Positions 23,914 to 30,795 of a DNA stretch of 30,795 nt are shown piece by piece; positions within the stretch are counted from its first letter, which is position 1, and every line of letters starts with the position of its first letter. This stretch comes from JBMYRH01 sp049602155 (lineage in GTDB: Bacteria > Myxococcota_A > UBA9042 > PHBI01 > JBMYRH01), in the NCBI GenBank assembly GCA_049602155.1, contig JBMYRH010000044.1:1-30795 (forward strand), read 5' to 3'. The notes beneath the pieces were generated by a model. The model searched no databases. It was not told where the DNA came from and saw only the letters and a list, made by a program, of their open reading frames with translations. The position numbers and the translations under genes are program-made.

Positions 23914-26672
23914 GCACCCCACGCCGTCGCATCGTGACGTGGCATCTCCTCGGGGCGCTGGCGCTCGGCGTCTCTGGGTGGCTCATCGCCACACGATTGG
24001 GGGCGGACATCGCTCAGGCGCTGTTGCCCATGGGGTGGGTCATTGGCTCACCCCAATATCTCTGGGCGCTCCTCCTCGTGCCACTCCTCCTCGTGCTGCG
24101 TGGGTTCTCCCTGAGCGATTTCCCAGTGGGACAGCAGGCGGCGTCATTTCTGCTTCGGGCGGGGGTGGTGTGTGCGCTCGTGGGGGCCATGATCGACGTC
24201 CAAGGTTTGGAGAGTGTCCCTGTGCGTACGGCCACTGTCTTTGTCGTCGACGTCAGCGAGTCGATGCCGGATGAAGCGCTGGAGCGGGCCCGAGATCGGA
24301 TCGAGGAGGCCTGGTCGGTGCGCGGCCGTCACGAGGTGCGGGTCGTGCGCTTCGCCGCCGAGGCCGAAGAGGTCGTCTTGCCTAGCGTCCCCGACGCGCC
24401 GATCGCTCCGTTAGAGCGGATGAGCGAGGTCTCGGGGCGCGCCACCGACCTCGAGGGGGCCCTTCATTTGGCCTTCGGCTTGCTCCCTCATGAGCACCTC
24501 AAGCGCGTCGTCGTCGTGACGGACGGACTAGAGACCCGCGGGTCGAGCGCCGCGGCCATCGAGACCGCGCAGCGCTTCGATGTGCGCGTCCATCACCTCG
24601 ACGTGAGCGACGTGCCTCGCCCTTCCGAGTTGATGGTGACCGGGCTGAAGGCGCCGGAGGATGTGCGCCCGAGGATCGCCTTCCAGGCGGTGGCCACGGT
24701 CAAGGCCACCGGGTCGATGTCGGCGCGCTGCGAATTCCTGGTCGATGATGTATTGGCGGAGACAGTCGACGCGGCCTTAGAGGCCGGCGACAACGCGGTA
24801 GAGGTCTCTGTGCGGATGCGCGAGGGGGGCGATCGGCGCCTCTCTGTCGCCTGCGAGGCCCTCGACGGGGCGAGCGATCGGATCGCCTCCAACAACCACT
24901 TCGTCGTGCCGGTCCATGTCCCAGCCAAGCCCAAGGTCCTCTATGTCGAAGGCGAGCGCCGCTACCGTAAGAACCTGATGGCGGCCCTTCATGGTGATTT
25001 TGACGTGGAGATGCGCGGCCCTGGTGGCGTCCCCGCGACGCTCCGTGATGCGCAGCGCTTTGACGCTATCGTGATCAGCGATGTCCCCCGTGGTGGTGAC
25101 CTCGGCGGTGATCAGGTGGCGCGTCGCCACATGGTCGCCCTGGAGCGCTACGTGAAGGGGGGTGGGGGCTTGATCTGGGCGGGCGGCGAGAACAGCTTCG
25201 GCCCCGGGGGCTACGGGGGCACCGTGCTCGAGCGCAACGTGCTCCCTGTCCGCTTTGATGTCGCGCGGAAAGAGGACATCCCCTCGTTGGCGTTGATGCT
25301 CGTCATCGATCGGTCGGGCTCGATGTCGGGGCCCAAGATCGAGCTCGCCAAGGAGGCCGCTCGGGCGACCTTGGATGTACTTCAACCCTCGGACAAGCTC
25401 GGCATCATCGCCTTTGACTCTGCGCCCGTGACGGTGGTGCGCCTTCAGCGGGCAGCAAACCGCTTGAAGATCACCGACAGCGTCAGTCGGCTCAACCCCG
25501 GCGGTGGGACGGCCATCTTCCCAGCGCTCGATCAGGCGTATCGGATGCTCTCCGGGACCCAGGCGAAGGTGAAGCACATGATCCTGCTCACCGATGGTCA
25601 GTCAAACCGCTCAGGGGTGCTGGACATTGTGGCGCAGGCCTACAGCGAGCGGATCACGATCTCGACCGTGGCCGTCGGGATGGGGAGCGACCAGCAGCTG
25701 CTCATGCAGGTCGCCGAGGAGGGTGGCGGGCGTTATTACTTCACAGACCGCGCCGACAACATCCCGAAGCTCTTCTTGAAAGAGGCCAGCGAGGTCAGCC
25801 GCCAGGCGTTGGTCGAAGATCGCTTTCGTGCCCGCCTAGTCAAACGGTTCAGACACCACGAGGTCTTCAAAGGGATCGACTTTCGGAAGGCCCCGGCGCT
25901 CTTGGGTTACGTCTCGACGCGCCCCAAGCGTCGGGCTGAGGTCATGCTCCGGACGCACCTCGGTGAGCCCCTGCTCGCGCGCTGGCGCCTGGGCCTGGGC
26001 CAAGCCGTGGTCTGGACGAGCGACACAAAGAACAAGTGGGCCCATGGCTGGCTGCGGTGGTCGGGCTACGCCAAGTTTTGGCGCCAGCTGGTGCGCGACA
26101 CGCTGCGCGTTGAGCGGCCCGAGCCGACCTTCGCGATGCGCGCCGACATCGCGCAAGGGGTCCTCTCAGTGGGGGTCGACGCGGTGGATGATGAAGACCG
26201 CTTCATCGAGGGCTTAGTGAGCGAGGTGACGGTGACCGACCCCCTCGGACAGGCCCACCCCCTGCCCCTGCATCAGACTGCCCCCGGGCACTATGAGGGC
26301 AGCCTGCCCTTGTCCGACTTTGGGCCCTACGTGATCCGGGGTCGACATGTCGCGAGTGATGACCCGGAGGCCCTCACAGAGGGGACAGAAGGCGGGGGCG
26401 CCGTGCACCGCTCGTATCAAGCCTTGGCTTGGCCCTTCCCCACCGAGCACCTTCTGGGGGCGCCGAACCTCACGGCTATCCAAGACCTCTCAGCCCGCAC
26501 AGAGGGGGTGCGCGCTCCCACCAACGCCATGCTCTTTGATACCGAGGCGCGCGTCACAGAGGCCCGCACGCCGCACTGGCCGTTGCCGCTCTACGCGGCG
26601 CTCGTGATGTTACTCTTGGATGTCCTGTTGCGCCGGGTCCGGCTCTACGGTGGGGTCGTGGACCATCTATGA
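23910..26672 (+). CDS. Membrane protein with two VWA domains and a GATase-like domain
   Basis: 920 residues from the ATG at 23910, which overlaps the previous stop by 4 bp; the frame is open further upstream but overlaps the BatA-like gene. Transmembrane helices lie at about 11-29, 50-65 and 79-97. The first VWA has MIDAS 'DVSES' (Asp114-Ser118). A GATase-like domain (about 341-450) starts 'PKVLYVEGERRYRKNL' and includes 'GGGGLIWAGGENSFGPGGYGG' (split here as GGGG-LIWAGGE-NSFGPGGY). The second VWA has 'DRSGSM' (Asp467-Ser471). After a beta-rich region comes a last helix near 890-905. Family members accompany MoxR, DUF58 and BatA proteins, presumably as metal-dependent, ligand-binding envelope components. 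No amidotransferase Cys-His-Glu triad is evident, so the GATase domain is probably structural or binding. Confidence 0.9.
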   Translation: MSTPRRRIVTWHLLGALALGVSGWLIATRLGADIAQALLPMGWVIGSPQYLWALLLVPLLLVLRGFSLSDFPVGQQAASFLLRAGVVCALVGAMIDVQGLESVPVRTATVFVVDVSESMPDEALERARDRIEEAWSVRGRHEVRVVRFAAEAEEVVLPSVPDAPIAPLERMSEVSGRATDLEGALHLAFGLLPHEHLKRVVVVTDGLETRGSSAAAIETAQRFDVRVHHLDVSDVPRPSELMVTGLKAPEDVRPRIAFQAVATVKATGSMSARCEFLVDDVLAETVDAALEAGDNAVEVSVRMREGGDRRLSVACEALDGASDRIASNNHFVVPVHVPAKPKVLYVEGERRYRKNLMAALHGDFDVEMRGPGGVPATLRDAQRFDAIVISDVPRGGDLGGDQVARRHMVALERYVKGGGGLIWAGGENSFGPGGYGGTVLERNVLPVRFDVARKEDIPSLALMLVIDRSGSMSGPKIELAKEAARATLDVLQPSDKLGIIAFDSAPVTVVRLQRAANRLKITDSVSRLNPGGGTAIFPALDQAYRMLSGTQAKVKHMILLTDGQSNRSGVLDIVAQAYSERITISTVAVGMGSDQQLLMQVAEEGGGRYYFTDRADNIPKLFLKEASEVSRQALVEDRFRARLVKRFRHHEVFKGIDFRKAPALLGYVSTRPKRRAEVMLRTHLGEPLLARWRLGLGQAVVWTSDTKNKWAHGWLRWSGYAKFWRQLVRDTLRVERPEPTFAMRADIAQGVLSVGVDAVDDEDRFIEGLVSEVTVTDPLGQAHPLPLHQTAPGHYEGSLPLSDFGPYVIRGRHVASDDPEALTEGTEGGGAVHRSYQALAWPFPTEHLLGAPNLTAIQDLSARTEGVRAPTNAMLFDTEARVTEARTPHWPLPLYAALVMLLLDVLLRRVRLYGGVVDHL

Positions 26673-26792
26673 TGTGGAGAGCAGTGCCGCGTTGAGTGCA
26701 GCGATCCCGGCGCGGGTCACCGTGAGATGACGCTTTTCCCTGGCGACCCTACCTGGATCGGCTAACATGGCGTCTCTATGGAGGGTTTGGGG

Positions 26793-28631
26793 ATGTGCTC
26801 CGCGTGGACATCGCGTTTCTGTCGGGCGCTCGGCGTATTGGCGTGTGTCGCCAGCGTCGTGTTGGCGCCGGCCTGCGCCGATGATGCGGCCTCGGATGGT
26901 GCCTCGGAGAGCGGCCTTTCGGGCAACAAGTCCGATGACACTGTCGTCGGTGTATTGCCCGCACCGGATCCGCTGAACGGCAGCTACCGCCTCGAGCTGA
27001 TCAGCGAGGTGACGACGCAGGAGCCTGGGGGCTTCTTCTCGGGGCCCACCGAGGAGACAAGCCGGACAGAGCTCTTCGGCGTTGTGACCGTGGATGCTCA
27101 GGGATCTGAGCTCGCCCTTCGTCTTCAATTCTGCGGTATCGCGCTCCCCGAGGTCTCTGGTTATGAGCCGAAGGTTGAGCAGTCCACGATCCGCAGCCTG
27201 TCCTCTATCGACATCCGGGGCGAGCGCTTCGAGAGCGCAGAGTTGACGACTTTCGAGACCGATCAGAGCGCATGGGTCATCGGCGCGATGCTCACAGATC
27301 CGCTAACCGAGGTGCTCCCAGCTGAGGGTCACGATGTGCGCGTCGTCGACGTCGAGCAGGACGGCGAGCCCGGGGTGACGATGAACCTCGAGAGCTGGAA
27401 GATCTATGGCGCGATGAGGTTGCTCTTCCGGCTCCAGGGCACCGTTCAGGGCGAAGGTGAGCTCTCGGGCCAGGCCGAGATCAGCATGGACACAGCGGTC
27501 TACGGTGACACCGTCCCGTTGATCAACGTGGCGACCTCGCTGGCCACCACCCGCGCAGAGACCACTGTCCTCGCCGAGTCCCATCAGTTTCAAATGACGC
27601 GCTTGGCGATGAACGAGATCACCTGTGGGCAGGCCTTTGATGGTGAGCCCATCTTGGAGGAGCCGATGAGGGTCGACCCGTCGGATCCCTCCGAGGGGAC
27701 CGAGCCCGAGGCGGATCCCGTCCCGGTCGTCGTAGGGGAGCCATGCGTCATCGACAGCGATTGTGTCGGGACGGGGGCGGTCTGCCTCGGCCCTGAGATT
27801 GGGTTCCCTGACGGCGTGTGCTCGGCCTCCTGTGAGGGGATTTGCCCGCCGCAAGGTGATGCTCTGCCAGCGGTGTGCACACCGGTCGGCGATTATGGTG
27901 GCTGGTGCCTCACCGGCTGCTCCAGCGCGGACGACACCACCTCATGTCGCAGTGGCTATATCTGTGACACGACCGAGCTCGTCGGGATGGCGGACACGCA
28001 AGCGTACGCGTGTGTGCCTTCAGAGACAGTGACAGGGCCCGTGGACATGGATCCGCCTGAGCCTATCGAGGACTGTATCGCGGAGCTGATGGAGCGCGGC
28101 GTGGGCTTCGAGATCGCGGCGAGCCCAGATGAGTCGCCTCCCGGTCACCCTGAGTTGCTCTGCACGATTGAGGACGCGGTGATGGTCGACGGCACGTTGG
28201 CAGGTGTGAACTTCCGCTACGCCACCCCTGACGCCTCGGTGAACCGCGTGTTTGTCTCCTGTGCGCTCGCGCTGGCGATGCACGACACGGCGATCTTGGC
28301 TCAGGCTCAAGGGGTCACTGATATTGTGCACCTCGGGGCCTACAACTGCCGCACGATCGCGGGCACCTCCAAGATAAGCCAGCACGGCCTGGGTAAGGCC
28401 ATCGATATCGCCGGAGTGCGCCTCGATGACGGCACCTATTGGACGATCTTCGATGACTGGGAAGATGGGGTGATGGACCCCGAGGCTCCTGGTGGCCAAT
28501 GGCTGCAGTGGTTCGCGAATCAGCTCTATGCGCAGTGGATCTTCAACACGATCCTGACGCCCGAGTTCGACAGCTACCACGACGATCATCTCCACTGCGA
28601 TTTGACGCCCGGCGAGCACGAGATCCACTGA
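26793..28631 (+). CDS. Lipoprotein with extensin-like/M15-type peptidase domain
   Basis: About 612 residues from the ATG at 26793, preferred because GGAGGG lies 8 nt upstream; the in-frame ATG at 26778 adds five residues. Signal MCSAWTSRFC, hydrophobic core, lipobox-like APAC. A beta-rich unknown domain (about 45-290) is followed by a Cys-rich section (about 315-415, 'CVIDSDCVGTGAVC', 'CTPVGDYGGWCLTGC') of the secreted-protein kind seen in Myxococcota. The C-terminus (about 425-610) resembles the extensin-like C-terminal (PF06904) domain. Its putative zinc ligands are His531 and Asp538 in 'SQHGLGKAID' and His601 in 'DDHLHCD', as in LAS/M15 peptidases that cut peptidoglycan cross-links. Likely anchored in the envelope and acting on peptidoglycan; activity is inferred. 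Transcribed toward the convergent CAP gene. Confidence 0.85.
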   Translation: MCSAWTSRFCRALGVLACVASVVLAPACADDAASDGASESGLSGNKSDDTVVGVLPAPDPLNGSYRLELISEVTTQEPGGFFSGPTEETSRTELFGVVTVDAQGSELALRLQFCGIALPEVSGYEPKVEQSTIRSLSSIDIRGERFESAELTTFETDQSAWVIGAMLTDPLTEVLPAEGHDVRVVDVEQDGEPGVTMNLESWKIYGAMRLLFRLQGTVQGEGELSGQAEISMDTAVYGDTVPLINVATSLATTRAETTVLAESHQFQMTRLAMNEITCGQAFDGEPILEEPMRVDPSDPSEGTEPEADPVPVVVGEPCVIDSDCVGTGAVCLGPEIGFPDGVCSASCEGICPPQGDALPAVCTPVGDYGGWCLTGCSSADDTTSCRSGYICDTTELVGMADTQAYACVPSETVTGPVDMDPPEPIEDCIAELMERGVGFEIAASPDESPPGHPELLCTIEDAVMVDGTLAGVNFRYATPDASVNRVFVSCALALAMHDTAILAQAQGVTDIVHLGAYNCRTIAGTSKISQHGLGKAIDIAGVRLDDGTYWTIFDDWEDGVMDPEAPGGQWLQWFANQLYAQWIFNTILTPEFDSYHDDHLHCDLTPGEHEIH

Positions 28632-28634
28632 GGC

Positions 28635-28650
28635 GGCGCCTTGAGGTGCC
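28635..28650. terminator. Hairpin between convergent genes
   Basis: GGCGCC-ttga-GGTGCC, a 6-bp stem (one G-U pair) with a 4-nt loop, lies in the 36-bp gap between the stop codons at 28631 (+) and 28668 (-). The position suits a shared bidirectional terminator. There is no clear T-tract on either side. Confidence 0.4.
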
Positions 28651-28667
28651 AACTCGAGTGCGCCCGA

Positions 28668-30374
28668 TTAGCCCCCGACGATGAGCACGACGACGATGTT
28701 CGGCCCGCGACGCTCCGTGTCCTGCGTGACCCCCACGCCGAGGCGGCGCCACCGCGCGTTGAGCACCTTCTCGGGCACCTGGAGGTCGCTGAGCTCACCG
28801 AGGGTTGAGATCCACGCCCACCCTCCGCGGCGCAGGCGCGACTCCGAGCGGTCTAGCGCGCTCTGGGGGGACGGTCGCCCCTCCGAGGACTCTCGTTGTG
28901 CGTATTGGCTCAGCCTCGCGTCTCGCTTGAAGCGTCGGACATCCGCGGCTTCTCTCGCGTCGTCGATGGCCTGAAAGACGTCTTCGGCGATCTGCTCCGG
29001 GTCGATGATCGGCGCCGGGCGCGCGACAAGCTGAGTGAGCAACCACTGTCGACGCTCCTGGTTGCCGATCGCTGCGACGCCGATGCCGACCTGAGAGGCG
29101 CGCGGGTGAAGGATGTTCCGACGATGTCCGATGCTGCGCATCAGACCCGCCTCCGCATCGGATAACGTCGCGTTGCGGGCGATGTTCTCGCCGTGGAAGA
29201 CCGTCGCGACCTCGGCGGCCTCCAGTCGGTCAGTCACGCTGCCTGTGTGAGGCGAGACATGCGCAAAGAAGCGCCCCTGTGCCATGTCTTCGCTGTGCCC
29301 ACGAGCCACGTCGTCCAGGGCGCTCGATCGCCTCACCTCAGGGAGCCCGAAGCGCCTCCGATCGGCCTGGAAGAGCGCGAATGCGTGTGCCTCTGCCTGG
29401 GCCACGGTCTTGAGGTGTGATTCATCGGCGGGCCAGTGTGTCTCGAAGGTCCACGGGAGATCTCGCCCGATCTGAACAGAGAGCTGAGCGAGGGGTTTGG
29501 GGCCTTGGCTACTGACGCCGATCAGCTCCACCGAGGCTTGCCCGACGAGGTCCCCCATCGGCACATTGCTCTCAAATCGATCGCCTTGGCGGCTGACCGA
29601 GGCGTCCATCACCACCAAGTCGGGCCCCATCACTAAGATGCTGACCTCTGAGATGTGGCTGGGGACACGCCCAGTCACTCGTAGACTCGATCCGACCTCT
29701 ACCTCACGAGGCACCCGGTCAAGCTCAAGCTGGCCACGACTGACGAGGGCGATGAGGTGTCGTCGCGCGGGTCGCCCGAGGGTCCAGGCTTCACCGATCC
29801 CGACTCGCAACGGTGGGCTGCCTCGCTGCCATGACTCCGCGACGCGCCCGAGCAGGTCTTCAATCGCGTCATCTCCCTCTCGCGAGGTCGTCGTCACCAA
29901 CTGCTCAACGGTCCACTCAGCGGCGCCCCCAGAGTCGAGTAAGAAGCTCAGGACCTCTCCGCTGGCCAGCTGACCATGTTGACTGTGGAAGCCAGCGAGC
30001 TCTCGCGCGGCGTGCCCCATCGTGGGGTCATAACGCAGCCCGTCACGCCGCCGGGCGAGGTTCGCATAGTGTCTGTCCGCCTCGGTCTTCTTTGGCTGGC
30101 CATAGTGCGTCGCTGGGGGCTCGACGAGCTCGACGATCAGCTCGGACCCGGGCTCGATGATGGGGCCATCGCCGCCCCGGCTGTCACGGCTCCCTTGCGC
30201 TTGGGGCTCATCATCGTCGGAGGGGAAGAGCTGCAAGCTTCGACCTTCCCCACCCTCACTGCGCTCTATCGGAGCCAAGATGTCTTGAGCGGCCTCTTGC
30301 AGAGGAGCTCGCCACCACCACAGGGCGGCAGCGACTAGGAGGAACACAAGGGTAAATCGTGAGAGAGTTCGCAT
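28668..30374 (-). CDS. CAP-domain (SCP/YkwD-like) membrane-anchored protein
   Basis: 568 residues from the ATG at 30374; an in-frame start at 30392 adds six. A single N-terminal hydrophobic segment (about 5-21) is followed by 'WWWRAP', so it is a signal anchor or signal peptide. An acidic, Gln/Ser-rich linker runs to about 95, then a mainly helical region (about 100-235, 'ARELAGFHSQHG') and an Ig-like beta segment (about 235-310). The CAP domain lies at about 325-450: 'DDVARGHSEDMAQGRFFAHVSP' (in pieces), 'HGENIARN', 'SIGHRRNILHP', 'QVGIGVAAI'. The conserved His and Glu residues of CAP proteins are present. A poorly conserved tail of ~120 residues follows. Extracytoplasmic; CAP proteins of bacteria have varied, mostly unknown roles. 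Start and upstream region: about 130 bp to the next gene. Confidence 0.9.
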   Translation of the reverse strand: MRTLSRFTLVFLLVAAALWWWRAPLQEAAQDILAPIERSEGGEGRSLQLFPSDDDEPQAQGSRDSRGGDGPIIEPGSELIVELVEPPATHYGQPKKTEADRHYANLARRRDGLRYDPTMGHAARELAGFHSQHGQLASGEVLSFLLDSGGAAEWTVEQLVTTTSREGDDAIEDLLGRVAESWQRGSPPLRVGIGEAWTLGRPARRHLIALVSRGQLELDRVPREVEVGSSLRVTGRVPSHISEVSILVMGPDLVVMDASVSRQGDRFESNVPMGDLVGQASVELIGVSSQGPKPLAQLSVQIGRDLPWTFETHWPADESHLKTVAQAEAHAFALFQADRRRFGLPEVRRSSALDDVARGHSEDMAQGRFFAHVSPHTGSVTDRLEAAEVATVFHGENIARNATLSDAEAGLMRSIGHRRNILHPRASQVGIGVAAIGNQERRQWLLTQLVARPAPIIDPEQIAEDVFQAIDDAREAADVRRFKRDARLSQYAQRESSEGRPSPQSALDRSESRLRRGGWAWISTLGELSDLQVPEKVLNARWRRLGVGVTQDTERRGPNIVVVLIVGG

Positions 30375-30504
30375 CGCCCCGGCATGGTACATGACAGTGC
30401 GATGGCGGAGACAATTCCCTCACGATAAGGCGCATGGGAGCGTGTCGCGCTGTTGCCCTGCGTTCCGAGCGTGGCGGAGCGAGAGGAGGCGCGGGTCGTG
30501 GCCT

Positions 30505-30795
30505 CTAGGGGTGTTCGCGCTGGGGGAGTCGACCAATCCTCACGAGCTCGTTCGGGCCCCGGACGCGTCGCCAGGCGTTATCAACGACGAGCCAGATGGC
30601 CTTATCGGGTCCAAAGGTGATGCCCTCAAGGTTGGGTTTACCGTCGAGCTCAGAGACCAGCTCGACGTGCAGCTTCGCCGCGTGACGGCTCCCGGCGGGG
30701 TCCGAGCCGAAGAGGTCGAAGCCCACGACGCGCATCACACCGAAGTGCCGCTCGACAGCGATGATTTGGTAGGCCTCGTCACCGAGGGCGCGGCA
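30505..30795 (-). CDS. C-terminal end of an esterase-like-of-phytase/SdiA-regulated-type protein (partial)
   Basis: The reverse frame is open from the right edge (CRALGDEAYQII...) to the stop at 30505-30507, so the 5' part lies outside the window; 96 residues are visible. The end carries 'NLEGITFGPDKAIWLVVDNAWR' (quoted as NLEGITFGPD and IWLVVDN) and 'PNELVRIGRL'. This matches the 'LEGI...lwlvsDN' closing blade of beta-propeller proteins in the esterase-like activity of phytase family (PF13449). Internal start-like codons near 30738 are not the true start. Probably exported, but the N-terminus is not visible. Confidence 0.75.
   Translation of the reverse strand, partial: CRALGDEAYQIIAVERHFGVMRVVGFDLFGSDPAGSRHAAKLHVELVSELDGKPNLEGITFGPDKAIWLVVDNAWRRVRGPNELVRIGRLPQREHP

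Noticed and set aside
26673..26792. TCACCGTGA near-palindrome and small frames upstream of the extensin-like gene
   Set aside because: Only 9 bp with no second copy; too short to call an operator, and the small frames overlap the lipoprotein start in other frames.
30505..30738. 77-residue small gene at the right edge
   Set aside because: The frame stays open to the window edge and the sequence is the closing part of a beta-propeller, so it is a partial gene, not a small one.

Overview
The window is high-GC, densely coded bacterial DNA, almost entirely protein-coding. I see no rRNA, tRNA, CRISPR array, phage or transposon genes. Several traits point to a Myxococcota/Bradymonadota-type (former Deltaproteobacteria) genome: lipoproteins with long Asp/Ser/Pro linkers, Cys-rich secreted proteins, MopE-like 'CNGxDDxCDG' metal-binding loops, a C-terminal Gly-Cys/transmembrane/Arg-Arg-Arg anchor, and a MoxR-DUF58-VWA cluster whose first protein ends in 'VRRYFDLIRPR'. 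The lineage is inferred from gene content, not from a marker gene.

Layout. 1-341 (-): start of an exported protein running off the left edge. 409-5736 (+): two molybdopterin oxidoreductases, one with a 4Fe-4S site and one FdhF/YdeP-like, separated by a small YgjV-like membrane protein. 5917-8333 (+): a polytopic GT-C-like membrane protein translationally coupled to an LPG_synthase_TM (UPF0104) membrane protein. 8341-11073 (-): a lipoprotein of the GxGYxYP glycoside-hydrolase-like family on a Cys-repeat stalk interrupted by an N gap. 11310-15330 (+): two tandem paralogous Cys-rich surface proteins. 15581-17938 (+): a Slt70-like lytic transglycosylase lipoprotein. 18023-26672 (+): a coupled MoxR/VWA module made of a coiled-coil membrane protein (with a second N gap), MoxR ATPase, DUF58, a frameshifted BatA-like protein and a double-VWA/GATase-like membrane protein. 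26793-28631 (+): a lipoprotein with an extensin-like/M15-type peptidase domain. 28668-30374 (-): a CAP-domain protein. 30505-30795 (-): the end of an esterase-like-phytase-type protein.

Most interesting result. The two tandem secreted proteins at 11310-15330 hold twelve copies of a ten-cysteine domain. Its cysteine order and spacing (9-3-4-n-3-3-1-12-5) closely match the eukaryotic trypsin-inhibitor-like (TIL, Ascaris-type) fold (9-2-3-6-3-4-1-13-5). The one degenerate copy has lost exactly Cys2 and Cys6, a disulfide partner pair in TIL. I propose that these are bacterial surface-anchored multi-headed TIL-like arrays, perhaps protease inhibitors with small P1 residues. The function is inference; the cysteine pattern is directly visible.

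The remaining genes are mostly envelope-facing: peptidoglycan cleavage (Slt, extensin/M15-like), MoxR/VWA assembly or chaperone functions, and lipoproteins. Two places need care. The BatA-like gene is broken by a frameshift at a perfect GC palindrome (23182-23191). The N run at 19686-19784 has a length that cannot be right, because it breaks an otherwise continuous reading frame.
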